In this document: positions 36,614 through 50,640 of the stretch, piece after piece
How positions within the stretch are numbered: position 1 is the stretch's first letter
Layout: the number at the start of each line of letters is the position of its first letter
DNA from: Tubiluchus corallicola
Taxonomy: Eukaryota > Priapulida > Priapulimorpha > Priapulimorphida > Tubiluchidae
Length of the DNA stretch: 64,000 nt
Direction of reading: 5' to 3'
Assembly: GCA_030141605.1 (NCBI GenBank)
Contig: JAQGDQ010000129.1
Span: 51,281-115,280 of the forward strand
Program-made: the position numbers and the translations under genes
The notes under the pieces: model-generated
The model's database searches: none
Seen by the model: only the letters and a program-made list of their open reading frames with translations
Told to the model about the DNA's origin: nothing

Positions 36614-39029
36614 ACAAAAAGTGTACATTCATCCTGTTTAACATCTTTAACTGCAAGATATTATAAAGGAAACAACACACATATGCACTAATAAATCTTG
36701 TACATATAACCAATATTACTCGATACAAAACTCAAAACGTCTTTGTCGACAGATTGTGGTATAATCTCTTACTATATCATTTGGTCACCATATTTCTACT
36801 ACATTACTTCTTCTGAAACTCCTGTATATTCACGAGATCATATAATCATCCTTTGATAAAATCTGAAGATTTCAGTTAGTGCAGACATAAAATGGTTTGT
36901 AATGTATGTAATACTATTACAAAAATGGGCTTTCTTAAACAATTAAAATACAATAAATTATTATGTTTGAGTCTGTTGCAATGCCTAGATCACAATATTG
37001 AAACTATAGTAATTCAAATACTAAATCACAGGATACAATGTACAATTGTACACTGTACACTTTAACAATATAGCTTACAACATGTCTAACTGTATTTGCG
37101 CAAAATTTGGGACATACGAATCAGTGATAACGACAATCAAGTTAGAAAATTACATGAACGAATTACATTAGTTTCCTAATAAGATCGTCTTTTTTAAAAT
37201 TGACAAGTGATCTGTTTGCTTCCAACAATAAAAACGCTTTTAGTTTGAAATAAGATTATGGTTTTTGCATGTATCACACATTAAATTTGTTCCGTTACAG
37301 ACCAAAATGCACAGGTTGACGAAGACGTTAATCCTTTAGGTTGTTGCAACAAAAATTATTCACTCAAACACTCCCAGGCATATTTAAAATGTTTCCAAGC
37401 TTGAGGCGCAAAAAATATTCTTTCCTTCTCTTTTTGACGAAGTACTCACGTCTGACATGGTAGCATTAACTAGAACTTTCTAGAACTTGCTTGATGATGC
37501 AAATCCTTCCATTTTCGCAAAAACCTCATCTGCCTTCTTTTTCTAGTTCCTGTTTTTCTTCACAATAGCTGTAATTCGTAACTCGTTTTCAGAGGTCTGA
37601 GTAAAGTAAACTCAGTAAAAAGTGGCAACTTCAACATAGTGCTATATACTAAATTCAAAATATTTTAAATTTTTGAAATTATCGTGAATCATCTAACGTC
37701 GCTATTTTTAGATAATTTCCAACACACGAACCAAGACACAAGGAAATTGCCATGATGTGCAACATGGCAAGCTTGACAGAAGTACCTGCATTTGCAAGGA
37801 ACAGGCCCGTACAGTGCAACAATGAAATTTCGTAAACTGAACAGGAAGCAAGAATGATGTCTAGTAATAGTCAAGCTGGTTAGTCTTACCTATTCACGCA
37901 GGCATGCGGTGCATTATCAGCTTTATAACGTTGGTACTAATCAGAACTCTTAGATAAAAGGTCGGAGAAAATCAATGGACTTTTCATGCAATGAGTCACA
38001 ACAACACCCACTGACAAATCCTAATTAGTTTCTCAAAGAATCCTGTCCGCTTTATTACATGAAAAGGCAGGTGTGTTTTATAATTAATGGCTTAAAACGG
38101 CATTAATGATATGATAATTTAGTGCTAATTTGATATCGACCTGTGGTATCTGTAGATTCCGAGAAAAACTGAGCAGCGGCTATGCATTTTTACCGGCTGT
38201 GACGAAACTGATTCGGAGAAACCTAAAATTAAATATTTAACGTTAGTCTGTAGCCGCGATCTTATACTATAAATATTTACAACTGCGGAGTGGACTGAAT
38301 ACGTATGGACTTATACCTATCATTACCCTCCTCTAGGTATTTTTTCTTCAGCTGTCTTAAAGCAGGTGCGTTTAACTTCGAAACATATTAAATAGCAATA
38401 CTGAATTTGCTTCTTTTTCATTTCTAAGCATCTCGACTATAAATGTTTTATAGCAACACACGTTTGTTACTGACCAACTTGCTTTAGTTGCCAAAATTTT
38501 TCATTTTCACCAATGGTAGTTTTAATTACTTAGGTTGAGAGTAATTCAATAGTAAGACAACATTAATACAAGCTTTTGCTAACGTCATTAACAAATTTAT
38601 GCGTCTCATAAGGCACGAACTGAAAGCTCCGACGAAACCCCCAATTAATTGTTATTATGGCTTGTCATAAAATTATCACGCCAATATGTGATAAATTCAA
38701 CATAAAGTAGAAAGCATTTTCAGTTTTATGGTTCAGCGCTCATACGCCACGATTGCGAACAACTTGGAACTCCAATGGTAGCCATCAATTCTTAAACTCG
38801 ATTATGTCACATGAATCCATAAATAATTGCCAGTGTGGTTCATTAACTGCATGGTTTTCTCATTAATAATCTGTGACGTAAAGCAACAGTCAAGTACCTA
38901 GCAAGGCTACATTAGTTTTCTTCGAGACAATCACCGTAAACAGTGCAACACGAATAAACGGCTCAAACTCTTCCTCTTGAAAAATTAACATAGACAATAT
39001 ACAAAATAACGATTATGAAACACAACGCA

Positions 39030-39260
39030 ACGGCATAACATAACGTAAGGTAAGGAACACAACACAACATAACATAACATAACATAACATAACATAACAT
39101 AACATAACATAACATAACATAACATAACGTAACGTAACGTAACGTAACGTAACGTAACGTAACATAACATAACATAACATAACATAACATAACATAACAT
39201 AACATAACATAACATAACATAACATAACATAACATAACATAACATAACATAACATAACTT
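39030..39260. repeat. Pentanucleotide array (AACAT/AACGT) with block structure
   Basis: After an imperfect lead-in, there are 12 AACAT, 7 AACGT, then 19 AACAT units in unbroken register, ending AACTT. The variant block sits inside the parental repeat, as in the array at 16306. Minus-strand MLCYVMLCYV frames are artefacts. Confidence 0.92.
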
Positions 39261-39278
39261 AATCTTTATTTTATCTTG

Positions 39279-39294
39279 ACACACACACACACAC
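39279..39294. repeat. (AC)8 microsatellite
   Basis: A short pure AC run just downstream of the AACAT array. Confidence 0.85.
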
Positions 39295-39982
39295 ATGCAG
39301 ACATTATATATATGATCTTTTATAAATATTTTAATAAATATATATATTTTTATAAATATATGAAGAAAGGACAGCAAAAGACCATTTTGGTCATCTAGTC
39401 AACTGCCTCTTGATTAGTAATGATCAATTTACTGGCGTTGTTCTATTGCTTTAGTAAGGAATACTTGTATAAAATCAAAATTTCAAGAGAAGAAATAAGG
39501 CATCACGACTAAGTGATAACAGATGAAATACCTGACAATGAATATTATAGCTACAGAATGTTAAGTTATAATACTTGAAAATAAAATAAACCACAAAAAA
39601 ATTCTACAATTTTTGACATAATGACAATTAAAATTAAGATTAGTAATGACAATGGTATCAGTGACAAAGCAAGTAGTAATTGATAACATCAATTTCATGA
39701 ACAAGAATACAACAATCAAATAGCAAGTAATAATACATAATAAACTAGTGAGAATTGTATAACAAAAAACCGAAGCAATAACCGAAAATAAGTGTCTGAG
39801 AACTGAAAACGTAATGACAACTGAAGTATACTTCAAGCACAACCTAATTTTGATTTGACAATCATAAAAAAGGTCATGCCAATAATGACACTGAAAAACA
39901 ATCATAATGTATGTATATTATAGTATACGTATAGTATATTATATATATAATGTGTAATATGCATATTATAGAATATATAATG

Positions 39983-39990
39983 TCTCTCTT

Positions 39991-40037
<47 letters not shown>

Positions 40038-40062
40038 CCTATATATATATATATATATATAT
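39983..40062. repeat. Compound (TC)n-(AT)n microsatellite
   Basis: TC from about 39983 to 40031, a short TTCTCTCCCT bridge, then pure AT from 40040 to 40062. Confidence 0.9.
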
Positions 40063-42498
40063 GAAATATGAAATATATCAGTAAACGTGAATATAGTCTG
40101 GATAATACTAAGATGAACAAGACTGTACACTTTTTAATAAACATCTTAGATCTTCGTGAAAATAACAACTTCAGTTTTTTAAGTAACTTAGACCTGAACG
40201 ATATACTTGAATGATGCAACTGTTTGATTTCTACGTACTAGTAAATTCCACTCTTTTTTAGAATGTGGAAGATTGAAATTGCAATTGTCAAAGTTAGTCC
40301 CTCAGTTTTTGCATTGCAGTCTATGTAAACTTTTCGTGCCTTAACTTTTAGATGCAAATTTGTTCCTTTGGCACCGTTGTGTCCATTTTTGTTTTTGTAT
40401 GTTGTGCAAGTGTGTTATAATAAGGCTACCGTTGCGTTCTTTTTCTGTATTAATTCACTAACGTGATCGTATTGTTTGGGAAAAATACATACGAACGAAT
40501 GATAAATAAATAAATAATATAATTTAATATGAATAATATAAGTAATAATAAATAATAAATGAACTTATAAATTTCAATCCCGGGCATATGAGAAACTGGG
40601 TAAAAGGGGTCATGCGGAAACTAAAATACAAAAGTGTACTTTGTAAATTACAATAAACTGCGTATAATAGATCTGTGAAGAGTTCAGACGTGTTAAGTCG
40701 ATGACTTAAGATGAAATGGGTAGCTATCAGAAGACAAAAACCCTGGTCAGCTGTACGGAGCGATTGACATTATAGTTGCAATCCAAAGCAAATGAAATTC
40801 GTAAACTATGCAAACTTGAAATTCGAAATGGCAGCGCTTTAAGGTCTTCTTCAAGAAACCTGTGATAATCTTTAACATAATCTCTAACATTAACATCATC
40901 TGCGCTATCATAATTTCATTGATGTCACTGCCGTCACTGCTCTTCCGATTTCTGTAGCTATTGCTGCCACTACCAATATGATCATAACAATCTTTATGGT
41001 TAGTGTGTATAGCAGGCCAAATGTGTAGTATTTATTAGAAATATCCGGTTTTTTTGACAAGCTTTTGCTCCAAAAAATCTATCGTTTTTGCTAACAATTC
41101 AGTTCTTAAGCTTGACTGTTGCTTTTGCTAGCCAAACCGAAGATTTCTGAAATTCTGAACGAAACAAGAGTTTCTGAATAAAGCCTACTATCTCCATACA
41201 CATGGTTAACAGACGAAATATACAATTTGCTGGGCAAAATTAGGTTTTCACTAGCAAAACCCACTGTTCTGGAACTAGGTTTTGTTAGCTCATATGTCGT
41301 GCTCATATGAAAATCTGCCTTCAAAACTGGCAGAGCTGGGGCCTCTTCGTCTTTCTTGTGAGTTGTATTAAATCAACAAGAGCAAAAAACAATATTAGAA
41401 ATTTTGGTAAGCGCATAACAAAAAAGTGTGAACTGGCGTGGTCTTTCAGTATACCAATAAGGCAACAACACTAACTTTTGCCATTACCTCATCACAGCCG
41501 TTGTCATTGTCGTTGTTACAATCCTATACCTTCTCATAATCATTACTACTGCAAGAAGAAACTACCAAAAATTGTAATAAGCATTTCGAAACAGTTTGTA
41601 ATAATTTTTATTGTGATTTAGTAGATTTTGTATTTTTGTGTGTACAGTAATTTTTTAATGTGTTATACGTCAATTTTATATGCTAAAATAAGCGGTGAAT
41701 TGATTTGAACTGAATTCGTAAAGAAGTGCGATAGCAATTTGTCGTCAGTTTGCGTAAGTCAATGACTTTTTACTCAATCTGATAGTAGAGCGGTTTTATC
41801 TGTTTAAGTGATAAAAGTGAATATGACTACTGTAAATTTGGCAATCAGTATTTTAATAATTGGAAGGAATAAATCACACTAGAGTTTGTTTCTATTCGAC
41901 AATGAATAAGCGGAAATCTCAAACAAAAAACAAAGCTGACTCAATCACTGAAGTGAAATGTTAGGTACTCAGCCAAACAAACGTCATTGAACAAGGTGAA
42001 TACGAGCAGTTCTTTCCCATTGTGCCCTTAATTAGTTCCATTGATTCCTGTGGAGCTGTATCCGGCGCAGCACATAATGGTTATTATAACAGAGGGCACC
42101 ACTGGCAGATATGGCTATATTCCTACTATACACCGCTCTGATATGGCACAGAACGTAGATCACGACACCTTTAGGAAGCTGTCATTCTCATGTATGTGTT
42201 GAAGATTACTGACGAAAAGGTTCTCAGACTGGGCGATCGACCTATGGATCGTCAACAGAACTTTTATAAGTAGTAACGGTTCATGTGCTTTTTCAAGACT
42301 GACTGTGAAGACGTTTTCTCTTTTAAAAAAAACCTTGTAGTGTCGCTTTTATATATTTCTTTTCACATATATTTATTCATTTTCTTTCCAGCCTCGACAA
42401 TGTCGGTATTTTCTTTCTTATATTTGCTTTTAAAAATCAAAATGGTTTACAGCATGCTACTCAAGCTACAAATGAGCAAGCGAGCAAAGCCCACAATC
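40063..42498. other. No gene seen
   Basis: AT-rich. A slightly GC-richer stretch at 42000-42260 has no open frame of note. Probably an old repeat. Confidence 0.5.
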
Positions 42499-43174
42499 TT
42501 AAAGCAAAACCGGATCTAATTTTAAACCTTAAGTCGAAGCAATCTACTCTTTAAAATATGGAAAGGAAACACACTATTTTTTCTAAAATGACTTACGTGA
42601 AAGAATCATTACCACACAAACACAATTTCGCATTCGCTCTACTAGCTCTTCGCAGTTATTTGCATTTCGCCATTCTCTAGTTGGTCGGGCACTAGCGCCT
42701 GCATTTCGGAAGCGCATTACACAAAAACTTGTACTGTACCTTTCACTTCAGATGTGTTAGTTTCTGACGAGCTACGCACGTTCGACGGCTCATCTGTGAG
42801 CAAATTTGAAATTTGAATTTTCATCTTAAAACATACCTAGTTTTAGTACAACACACCGAATATCTTACAGTCAATTTGAAATTTGAATTTTTATCTTAAA
42901 ACATAAGTACAACACACCGACTATCTTACAGTAGCACTGTACTGCACTGTATTTTCGCTTTCGCAAACACGTGCAACACGCTCATAGAATATTTTTGCTG
43001 TTCAAAATCATGTTAGTTTGTGGTGTCATCAATAGTTGGGCTCGCCCGCCGTTAATAAGGTTTTTAATCTATTATTTAATTATCAGAAGCGTTTTTGCAG
43101 TATTAATCGTTATAAAATACATACTTTTTATCGGACTCGAAAATGGGGTAGTAGGTCATCCTGTCTTCCTTTAA
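42499..43174 (+). mobile_element. TTAA-bounded element R2, copy B (most complete)
   Basis: It begins TTAAAGCAAAACCGGATC and ends GTCATCCTGTCTTCCTTTAA, so the ends form imperfect inverted repeats bounded by TTAA. It is 676 bases long with no coding capacity, and aligns over most of its length with 46862-47408, 31647-32230, 27459-27892 and 29911-30185. TTAA target duplication is the hallmark of piggyBac-type transposition, so a TTAA-targeting MITE is the best class (inference). It contains an internal tandem duplication at 42802-42932. Confidence 0.7.
42802..42932. repeat. Internal tandem duplication within R2 copy B
   Basis: A unit of about 70 bases, starting CAATTTGAAATTTGAATTTT and ending ATCTTACAGT, is repeated once. 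The second unit lacks about 10 bases. Other R2 copies have a single unit here, so the duplication is private to this copy. Confidence 0.6.
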
Positions 43175-43728
43175 ATGAAAGCTAGCTAATTGGAAGTTTT
43201 CTACTTCTTCTGTAGTAGAAATTCTTAAAAAAAATAACGCTTCTGGAAAATAAATTGATACTGACGATTAAATTAGCCGTTTAAGCTGGAGTCAGGTTGT
43301 TCTGTTCCCATGTAAGATTCCAGTATTGGTGCTGCACTTCAGGTTCTACCGACTTTACCAAATGAACCAAGGTAACATATGTGTCAGACAGAACATTAAC
43401 TGTTGTCTGAGTACAGCAAAGATCTTTAGGTAACCTAATTAATTAGCTACATGATTGCGCGAACGTACTGTGCCTTTCACATACTTAGCTTTATTACTTA
43501 ATTAGATTGGTTGGTTTGTCGCTACAGCTGAAGTAATTTATTAATACAAGCTTTAATAATTAATAATCTAGTACGAAAAATATCGATACAAAGCAGCGTG
43601 AACTCATTTATACAACGGCTGCATTTGGTAAGAATCTAACTGTCTAGATGTTCGTGCGCCTCACCATAATAATTGAAAGCACAATTTTTTCCATAATTTA
43701 TAATTTAGTTAAATGTACTGGTATTTGT

Positions 43729-43786
43729 TTGTGTGTATGTGTGCGTGTGTGCGTGCGCGTGAGTGCGCGCGTGCGTGTGTGTGTGC
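43729..43786. repeat. Imperfect (GT/GCGC)n tract
   Basis: TGTGTGTATGTGTGCGTG through GCGTGCGCGTGAGTGCGCGC, alternating purine-pyrimidine and GC-rich. The strongest Z-DNA candidate in the window. Confidence 0.8.
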
Positions 43787-46700
43787 TCATGGTTAAACAT
43801 CTAAATAAGTCCAGGGCGGCTCTAATTCACTCTGTTATTCAGAAAAAGAAATAAAATATGGTGCATAAAACTTTTCATACTGCATCGATACTCTACAGTT
43901 ATTTTTAATCATTCCTTGTCGTTATTTCATTTTCGTATCAACAGGTATTGTACTCAAAACAAACTACAAAACATTCTTCTTTGCAAGATAAATTTTTATT
44001 TTTTCGCGTTTAATTTTGACACACGCAGTAATTCTAACTAGGCAGAATTGTCGCAGAAGAGGGATTAACCTGGTTATTTGCAATAGAAGAAACCTTGGAC
44101 TGCTTGCTATTACATTCCGTCAGAGACGGCAGATGTGCCACTAATCAATTATTTTCCATTGTCATTTGGCTAAATTGCTCAATTACTTTGCAACAGTTAA
44201 CTTTTTGTTTTAATTTATTTCCATTTTTATTTATTGTTAAGTTATTTTCACATAACATATAGTAGTGAAAAGCATTTATGTACAAAAACAACCAGTTAAA
44301 ATTAATTAAGATATAATAAGCCGAAAAATAACTGTAGCATAGAAATCACAGAAGAATTGAAATACAAAATCTGAAAAGAGAAGTTGGGTTATGGTTTAAA
44401 AACACGAAGCGGTTTCCTTACTTCATGTGTCTATCGAAAGTTAGATATTGACTGAGATCGATATTTTTATCTTGAATTTCCTCTTTGATTGTGAAAAATG
44501 TTGCAATAGCCTTAAAATTAATACTGAACGTTTTTAATTAATTGCCTGTGGATTATTAAAATTAACTGAAAAATTTAACTCTGCGCTGGCAAAATAGGTA
44601 GTTAGGTGAAATGACGTCCAAAATTCAGTCCTGACTTTCGCATCTTGTCTTTATTCATTTATTTTTTATTTCACTAAGTATTCTTCAATACTCGATGTTC
44701 CAGCCCCAAACAGGGAAAAAATAAGGAATGGTAATATATATAATGCTATTGTACTAACTATTGTAAAATAAGTGGAAAACTCGAAAACCGTCGTTCTCTA
44801 CTGGAACACAAACCCAGATCTTCTTCCGGACTGCTCTGGAAACCGCTACATCATAGAGAAATTTCGTGGATTCAAAAAATTACCGTGTAACATACTGATT
44901 ATTTTCCCCCAGAAAGTATGATGAGAAATAGTGTAATGATGGTGTTATCAATAATAATAATTAATATGACAACCACGTTATTGTCATATTATCAACTAAA
45001 CCTGAAAATAAGTATTAAAAATGATTCAGTTGCCCTTTAAACCCAAGATTTAGGAATTTAAGTTCTGGGGATTGGTTTGTAGCATTCAATTTTGTGCGCG
45101 ATATGAAGCCGTCTGATTAACTTGTGAATGCGGAGAGGTGACCCAGAAAACTCGTCACGATACAGGTGTACAAGGTAGAAAACATTTGAGCTTTGGTACT
45201 GGACCTGAAAACATTACATAGGTCAGACTTTTCGTAATGGCAGTTTTGCTGAACATTCGAACGAAAATGTTTGTCCATTTTACTACTTTTGATTGCTGCC
45301 GTCATAGTTGATGGATGATGATTTTGGACAGTCAATGGACTCTCAAGCACCCGATGATATGGTAATAGTACTTGTGGCTGGAGGACTACCGGTTGAGCGA
45401 TAGACGAGAAGGACACGACAGTTCTCTTGTTTATTTGAGGCCAGCAAAAGGTGTCTAGAGCTTCAGACTATCCCACGGGATCCCGATCAGTAAGTTGATT
45501 TATTCTTTGCCTTACTATGCAGCGTGTAATGGGTACAGATGGACTAATGGTATTCACAGTTGATAAATGTTCAATATAAACGTGATCCTACACGAGTTGA
45601 AGTCATGTCAGACATTGAAATTATGCATGAGGTTTAGTAACGAAATGATTCCTGGATGCTGCTAATTTACACGTGACATCACAGCTCTGAATGCTACTCT
45701 TAACCCGTTAACTTGCTAGCATTTCCCCAGGGGTGGCTGGTAGTTAAGATAAGCCCTTAGACGAACATTTGCTACGGTTAGTTTAGCTTATGTCCAATGG
45801 AAATGTTACCAAGACATTATAATATGTTAGTTACGAACACTGTTTATTTTTGGTGATGTTGCTTAATTTTGGTTTCAATTTTGCCCAATAACTTTTTCTG
45901 ATATTTTTGCCAATGTTTTGTTTCGATATATTGTACAATAACGGCGTATTTCATCGTTTTGATTTTCGTGCCTAATATTTTGACATTAAACGTGATTACA
46001 GTATACTATAATTATTATTGTTGCATCATTGTCCTGTTGCATTTAATTCAATTAACCGATAAGTGCTAATACAGAATCCCACAAGAACCAACACCCTCTT
46101 GAAGTGCTAGCGCCCCCCGTAGACTACCCTTGCTGCGAAGCCACTATCTGGAGTTTGTGGGCAGATCCCTCTTTAAAGTAAAATTTTATGTAAACTTTTT
46201 GCTCGGAATTTCCAGTGACTCCCTTACATCTAGTCAGGCCTGCCCCATCTGCACTAGTCATAACATACTGCATGACAATATGCAAACAATTAAAACTCAC
46301 CACGAAGGCGGACAGCCTATACATACTCTATGATTAATTTATTGGAAACAAGTGAGAAAAAGAGAGAATAAAAGTGCACGACATTCATTACAAACGCGAG
46401 TACCTTTGAACTACAAAACTCTCTTCCACGTGGCAATGGGCAATTTCCTTTAGAAGAAATCTTCTACAGCAAGAAGAGTTCGTTTGTCGACGAAGCAGCT
46501 GAGATTGCAGCTAATAGTATCTCATTACAATTTACATTTATTGATTGCATTCACGACTTGCGATGACTGAAGATCTTTACTTATTAACAGCGAAGTTGTT
46601 ACAAAAGCAAACAACACGACGCAAAAGTCAAGAAGTTGAATGATCGTGTCGAACATGTGGCTTTTTGTGTAATCGTTTATTTCAGATAAAGCAGTTGGGT

Positions 46701-46861
46701 ACTAATTACTTGTATTTTCATTGTGGGTTACATAATGATTGGTTGCAGATACTACTTGACAGACTAGAGTCAATAAAAATTAAGCTAGAAAAGTAAAAGT
46801 ATAGTTACTTAGAGTTCTTGTTTTGTTTTGCTTTTCCAACAATAGTCTCTGCCTAATTCAC
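43787..46861. other. No gene seen
   Basis: The 99-residue minus frame at 45117-45416 and the paired frames on both strands at 46124-46333 lie in GC-richer patches. They show no known domain or splice context, and look like fragments of unidentified repeats. Confidence 0.45.
44795..44855 (-). mobile_element. Possible degraded tRNA-like SINE head
   Basis: On the minus strand, GTAGCGGTTTCCAGAGCAG (A-box-like) is followed by GGGTTTGTGTTCC (B-box-like) at roughly tRNA spacing. Both boxes deviate from consensus and no copy elsewhere in the window was recognised. Confidence 0.25.
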
Positions 46862-47408
46862 TTAAAGAAAGACTAGATGATTTTTCATGTGCTATTCCCC
46901 CGTTTTCAAGTACGGCAAAAAGTATACATTTTAACACGATTAATACTGCAAAAGCGTTTCTGATAATTAAATAATAGATTAAAATCTTAATTAACGGCAG
47001 GTGATTATTGATGAATTGAAGTGCAGAGCTACTGTAAGAGATTCATTATGTTATACTGGAACTCGGTAAGTTTTAAGATAAAAATTCAATTTTCAAATAT
47101 ACCACATGAGCTGTCGGACGTGTGCAGTACGTCGCAAACTTACATCTCTAAACTGGGTGGTACAGCTGCTTTTTTTGGTGCAACGCGTTTCCGAAATGCA
47201 AGCGCTAGTGCCCGTCTAACTAGCGAATGGCGAAATGCACGTATAACAGCAAAGAACTAGTGGCGCGAACGCGAAGTTGTCTTGTGTTTGTGTGGTAATA
47301 ATTCTTTCATGTAAGTTATTTTTGAAAAATTTGTATGTTTCCTTTCAATATTTTAAAGAGCAGATTGTTTTGACCTACAGTTTAAGATTGGATCTGATTT
47401 TGCTTTAA
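46862..47408 (-). mobile_element. TTAA-bounded element R2, copy C
   Basis: Bounded by TTAA at 46862 and 47405-47408. Its ends TTAAAGAAAGACTAGATGA and (minus strand) TTAAAGCAAAATCAGATCC form imperfect inverted repeats. It aligns with copy B end to end, with an internal deletion around the CACGTGCAACACG block. It gives independent support for the element boundaries. Confidence 0.7.
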
Positions 47409-50400
47409 GTTAAACTAATGTCGTTATTAATATGGTTAATGTCTGATAAATGGATAGGTAACTAATAAATAGATTTTAAAGCAATATTAATGCATTCTGA
47501 ACAGATCACAGCCATTTGGTAGGCAAATTAACTGCATAATTTCTCGGGTAGAGGCAAAGTCTGACCATTTTTAGTTATCTAGTTGTCTAGTTGTCTAGCT
47601 TCAAGTTAAAACGTTAAGTTGCATTTGTTCTAAAAATGGAGTGCAAACGTCAAACTAAAGTCTTTTTAAAAGCTAAATCTCATAACAGTCAATTTAGTTT
47701 TTGTTCTGCATCAGTTTTATTAGCATAAACAATTTTCCCAATAACATGCCAAAGGATTGGTCCTAATTTTAAAATTTCAAAATAGTGAAACATCGTCATT
47801 TAACTGCATGCCATCTCTTAACCGTCAGAGCACTCGAAACGAAAGACGGTTCGAGTGTCAGCAGGATTGCTATCCATGCTTATACTCTTATCTTTTGTAC
47901 ATACCTGAAAAAAGTGGTAAGAACGAAGTATAAAGCGGCTATAAGAACTACCTATTCTGCTGGTATTAACCACCAAGTTAATTAATTAGCCTAAGTAATT
48001 TAACGCATTTTATACTGAAAACCTACCGGGACTTAATGAAAAACTAACAAAATAGGACGCCTAACCTCACTGTGGTACAAACAGGGACCCCGTAAACGCA
48101 GTACAGTACAGAAAAATAAAATGCATTTGGGAGTATGCCAGCCTCTAAACAATATGCTAAAGCAACTTGGCACTGAAATTTGGGAGTTCACTAGTGTTTA
48201 GGCTTGAAAATATCGATGCTTAATTTAGAAGCAACAGTTACTGTCTTTTTACAACTTCAGACGTGCATGTATGCCAAGGACTGTTTTTGATTAGTTGACA
48301 TTCAAAGGTCAGGTTCAATGGGCTAATCAGAAAACCGTACACTTTTTGGCTATTTGGGTTACGTTACCGGTATTTAAATTAAATTTAGGAGCGACATGCT
48401 ATCGTTTAGATTAAGCACTGGAGGAACAGCAGAGGTTAGTTACATTACGATATTTTGTCAAAATTGATTTTAGTTTTCTTATTAAAACAGTTAGTTGGGT
48501 CTTATAGATTATAAATTGTAAAAAAGACACAAAGGGAACGTTTTGGACTAGAATTACATTTGTTTACTTGTATAGTACAGACTCGGAGAATACAGAATTT
48601 TTGCTTTTATTTATTTATAATAATTACTTACGAATGCTTCCTAGTAATCACATGGCCATCTGTTTTTACGGTATTATATTACTTTCATCATGAATCTTAC
48701 CAATGATATTAATACTTTTATTACCTTATTATGACCGGCAACGACGTATAGTTCTCACGCATTATTAAACTACTGTCATAAAACCATGCTCGCAAGTATA
48801 CGTTAATGAACTACAGAAGTTTTAATGGTTTAATGTCATTATTCGTTGTTGTGGATACTAAATAATTGGCGCCACATTCCTTGACAGTTTACATTATTAC
48901 ACTGGACAGTCGTCATATCAGACCTCACTACAGTAAACCAGACAGCAAGTCTAAGGCAATCATTTTCAAAACACTTCTTACTGAAAAAAGTATAACAATA
49001 AAAAAAAATCCCCTGTAGTAACTGCAAATGTCTAACACTGTATTATTTCTTCTGTAATATGTCTGTATAGCGTTCACAGACCGCTGCTACAGTGAATGCA
49101 TTAAAGATATTGATTTATAATACTCAGTACATAAAAATACAATGAAATTACGTAATAGAAGAGCACAAAATACATATGCATCTAAAAACATTACAAAGTT
49201 GAAAGATTTGCTACTGATCAAATATGCCTTCCATGACGTTAACTGCTTCAGTGTAGACTCCGTTACTTCAAAATCGACAGTAGTTAATAAAAATATTTAT
49301 GTTATCAAAATAGCTTCTAAAACACTTTTTGTGACTAAGAAGCGAACTCTCTTCAGGAATTCTAAATTACATTCTTCAACAAACAACAGCTAATTTGTCT
49401 TGTGAATTAATCTATCAATAATATGCCAGCTGCATTTTGAAATAGAAAGTGACCTAATCAAAGCAGCTTTTACATTTCGAAAAAAATAAAAGTTTTACTC
49501 ACATTGCATTTGAGCTTGCGCAAAATAACGTGTCAAATATTTTTTCTGTAGTACAAATTTTAATGACGGGTTTTCCTGTCAAAACATTGTTGGGTAAGTA
49601 AACATCACGTCACGTTGTCAGTCAAAACGTGGCGTCAAGCAAGTTGTTTGGTTAAAAAAATACGAAACATGCTGTTGCGTTGCATTAATAACATTTTTAT
49701 AACAATAAAAATATTGCAGTTAATCTACGAAAGTTGTGGTGCACTAATTTATGCACACAGGTTTTCGCTTACTTGTAAGATTAGTTCGAACCACAGAGAC
49801 ACAAAACACGTGATAACGTTGTGAAATTACGATTTTGCTTCAGAACTGCATCGGAAAATCAACTGATCAAAACGCGTAATATATATTTTTGTAGTCCGTT
49901 TCTGTTCTCGAAGTACAAATGATTCACGTCAGTAAATGTAGCATGTCGCATTGTTTTATGTTTGTCGTAATATCATGGGTTCCAAAATAACCATCGAGCA
50001 AATCATACACTTTATTTAAGGAAAATTGCAGAGGAAAACGTAATGCTCTCTCGCGTCCAATAAAACAGCGAAATTGCGGCATTTTGGTCTGCAATTTCGA
50101 GCAAAGAAATTTCTAAATGTTGGTATTGTAGTTTGGTGATTTGCGACAATAGTAAATTTTACTGGCAGTAGTATAATCCGTTAAACTTTGGCTACTACTT
50201 GACTGGATGAAGAAAAAGTTCGACAGCGAAATAAATACAGTACCAAAGTTTAAGAAAGCGAGTTACAAGCCGAAAAATTACAGGTAATAAACTTCGCTTA
50301 TATTGTCTTCGTGGAAAACTAAGGAAAACATTGAGAGTAGAATTATTTTAGTATTTTTTAGTTTTTGATAGATAGCATAAAATTGTTGTGAAGACTGAGA

Positions 50401-50424
50401 TATCTGCGCGGCGCATGCCCCCCC
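47409..50424. other. No gene seen
   Basis: AT-rich. A small TCTAGTTG repeat lies near 47578-47600 and otherwise nothing stands out. Confidence 0.5.

Positions 50425-50640
<216 letters not shown>

Larger units (their letters stand above)
33802..39029. other. No gene seen
   Basis: AT-rich sequence holding the short hairpin at 35370, a C10 run at about 35453-35462 and the 13-bp duplication at 36588. Open frames (up to 103 residues) show no recognisable protein. Confidence 0.5.

Noticed and set aside
37877-37910. Minus-strand GTAAGA donor after ATGCCTGCGTGAATAG
   Set aside because: No open frame of useful length or matching ending upstream of the donor.
38963-39377. Minus-strand open frames of 80-130 residues
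   Set aside because: Translation of the AACAT/AACGT array.
45117-45416. 99-residue minus-strand open frame
   Set aside because: No motif recognised and no splice context. It may be a repeat fragment but cannot be supported as a gene.
46105-46120. Second GC-rich CTCF-like string (GGGGGGCGC)
   Set aside because: Too many mismatches in the left half of the core motif.
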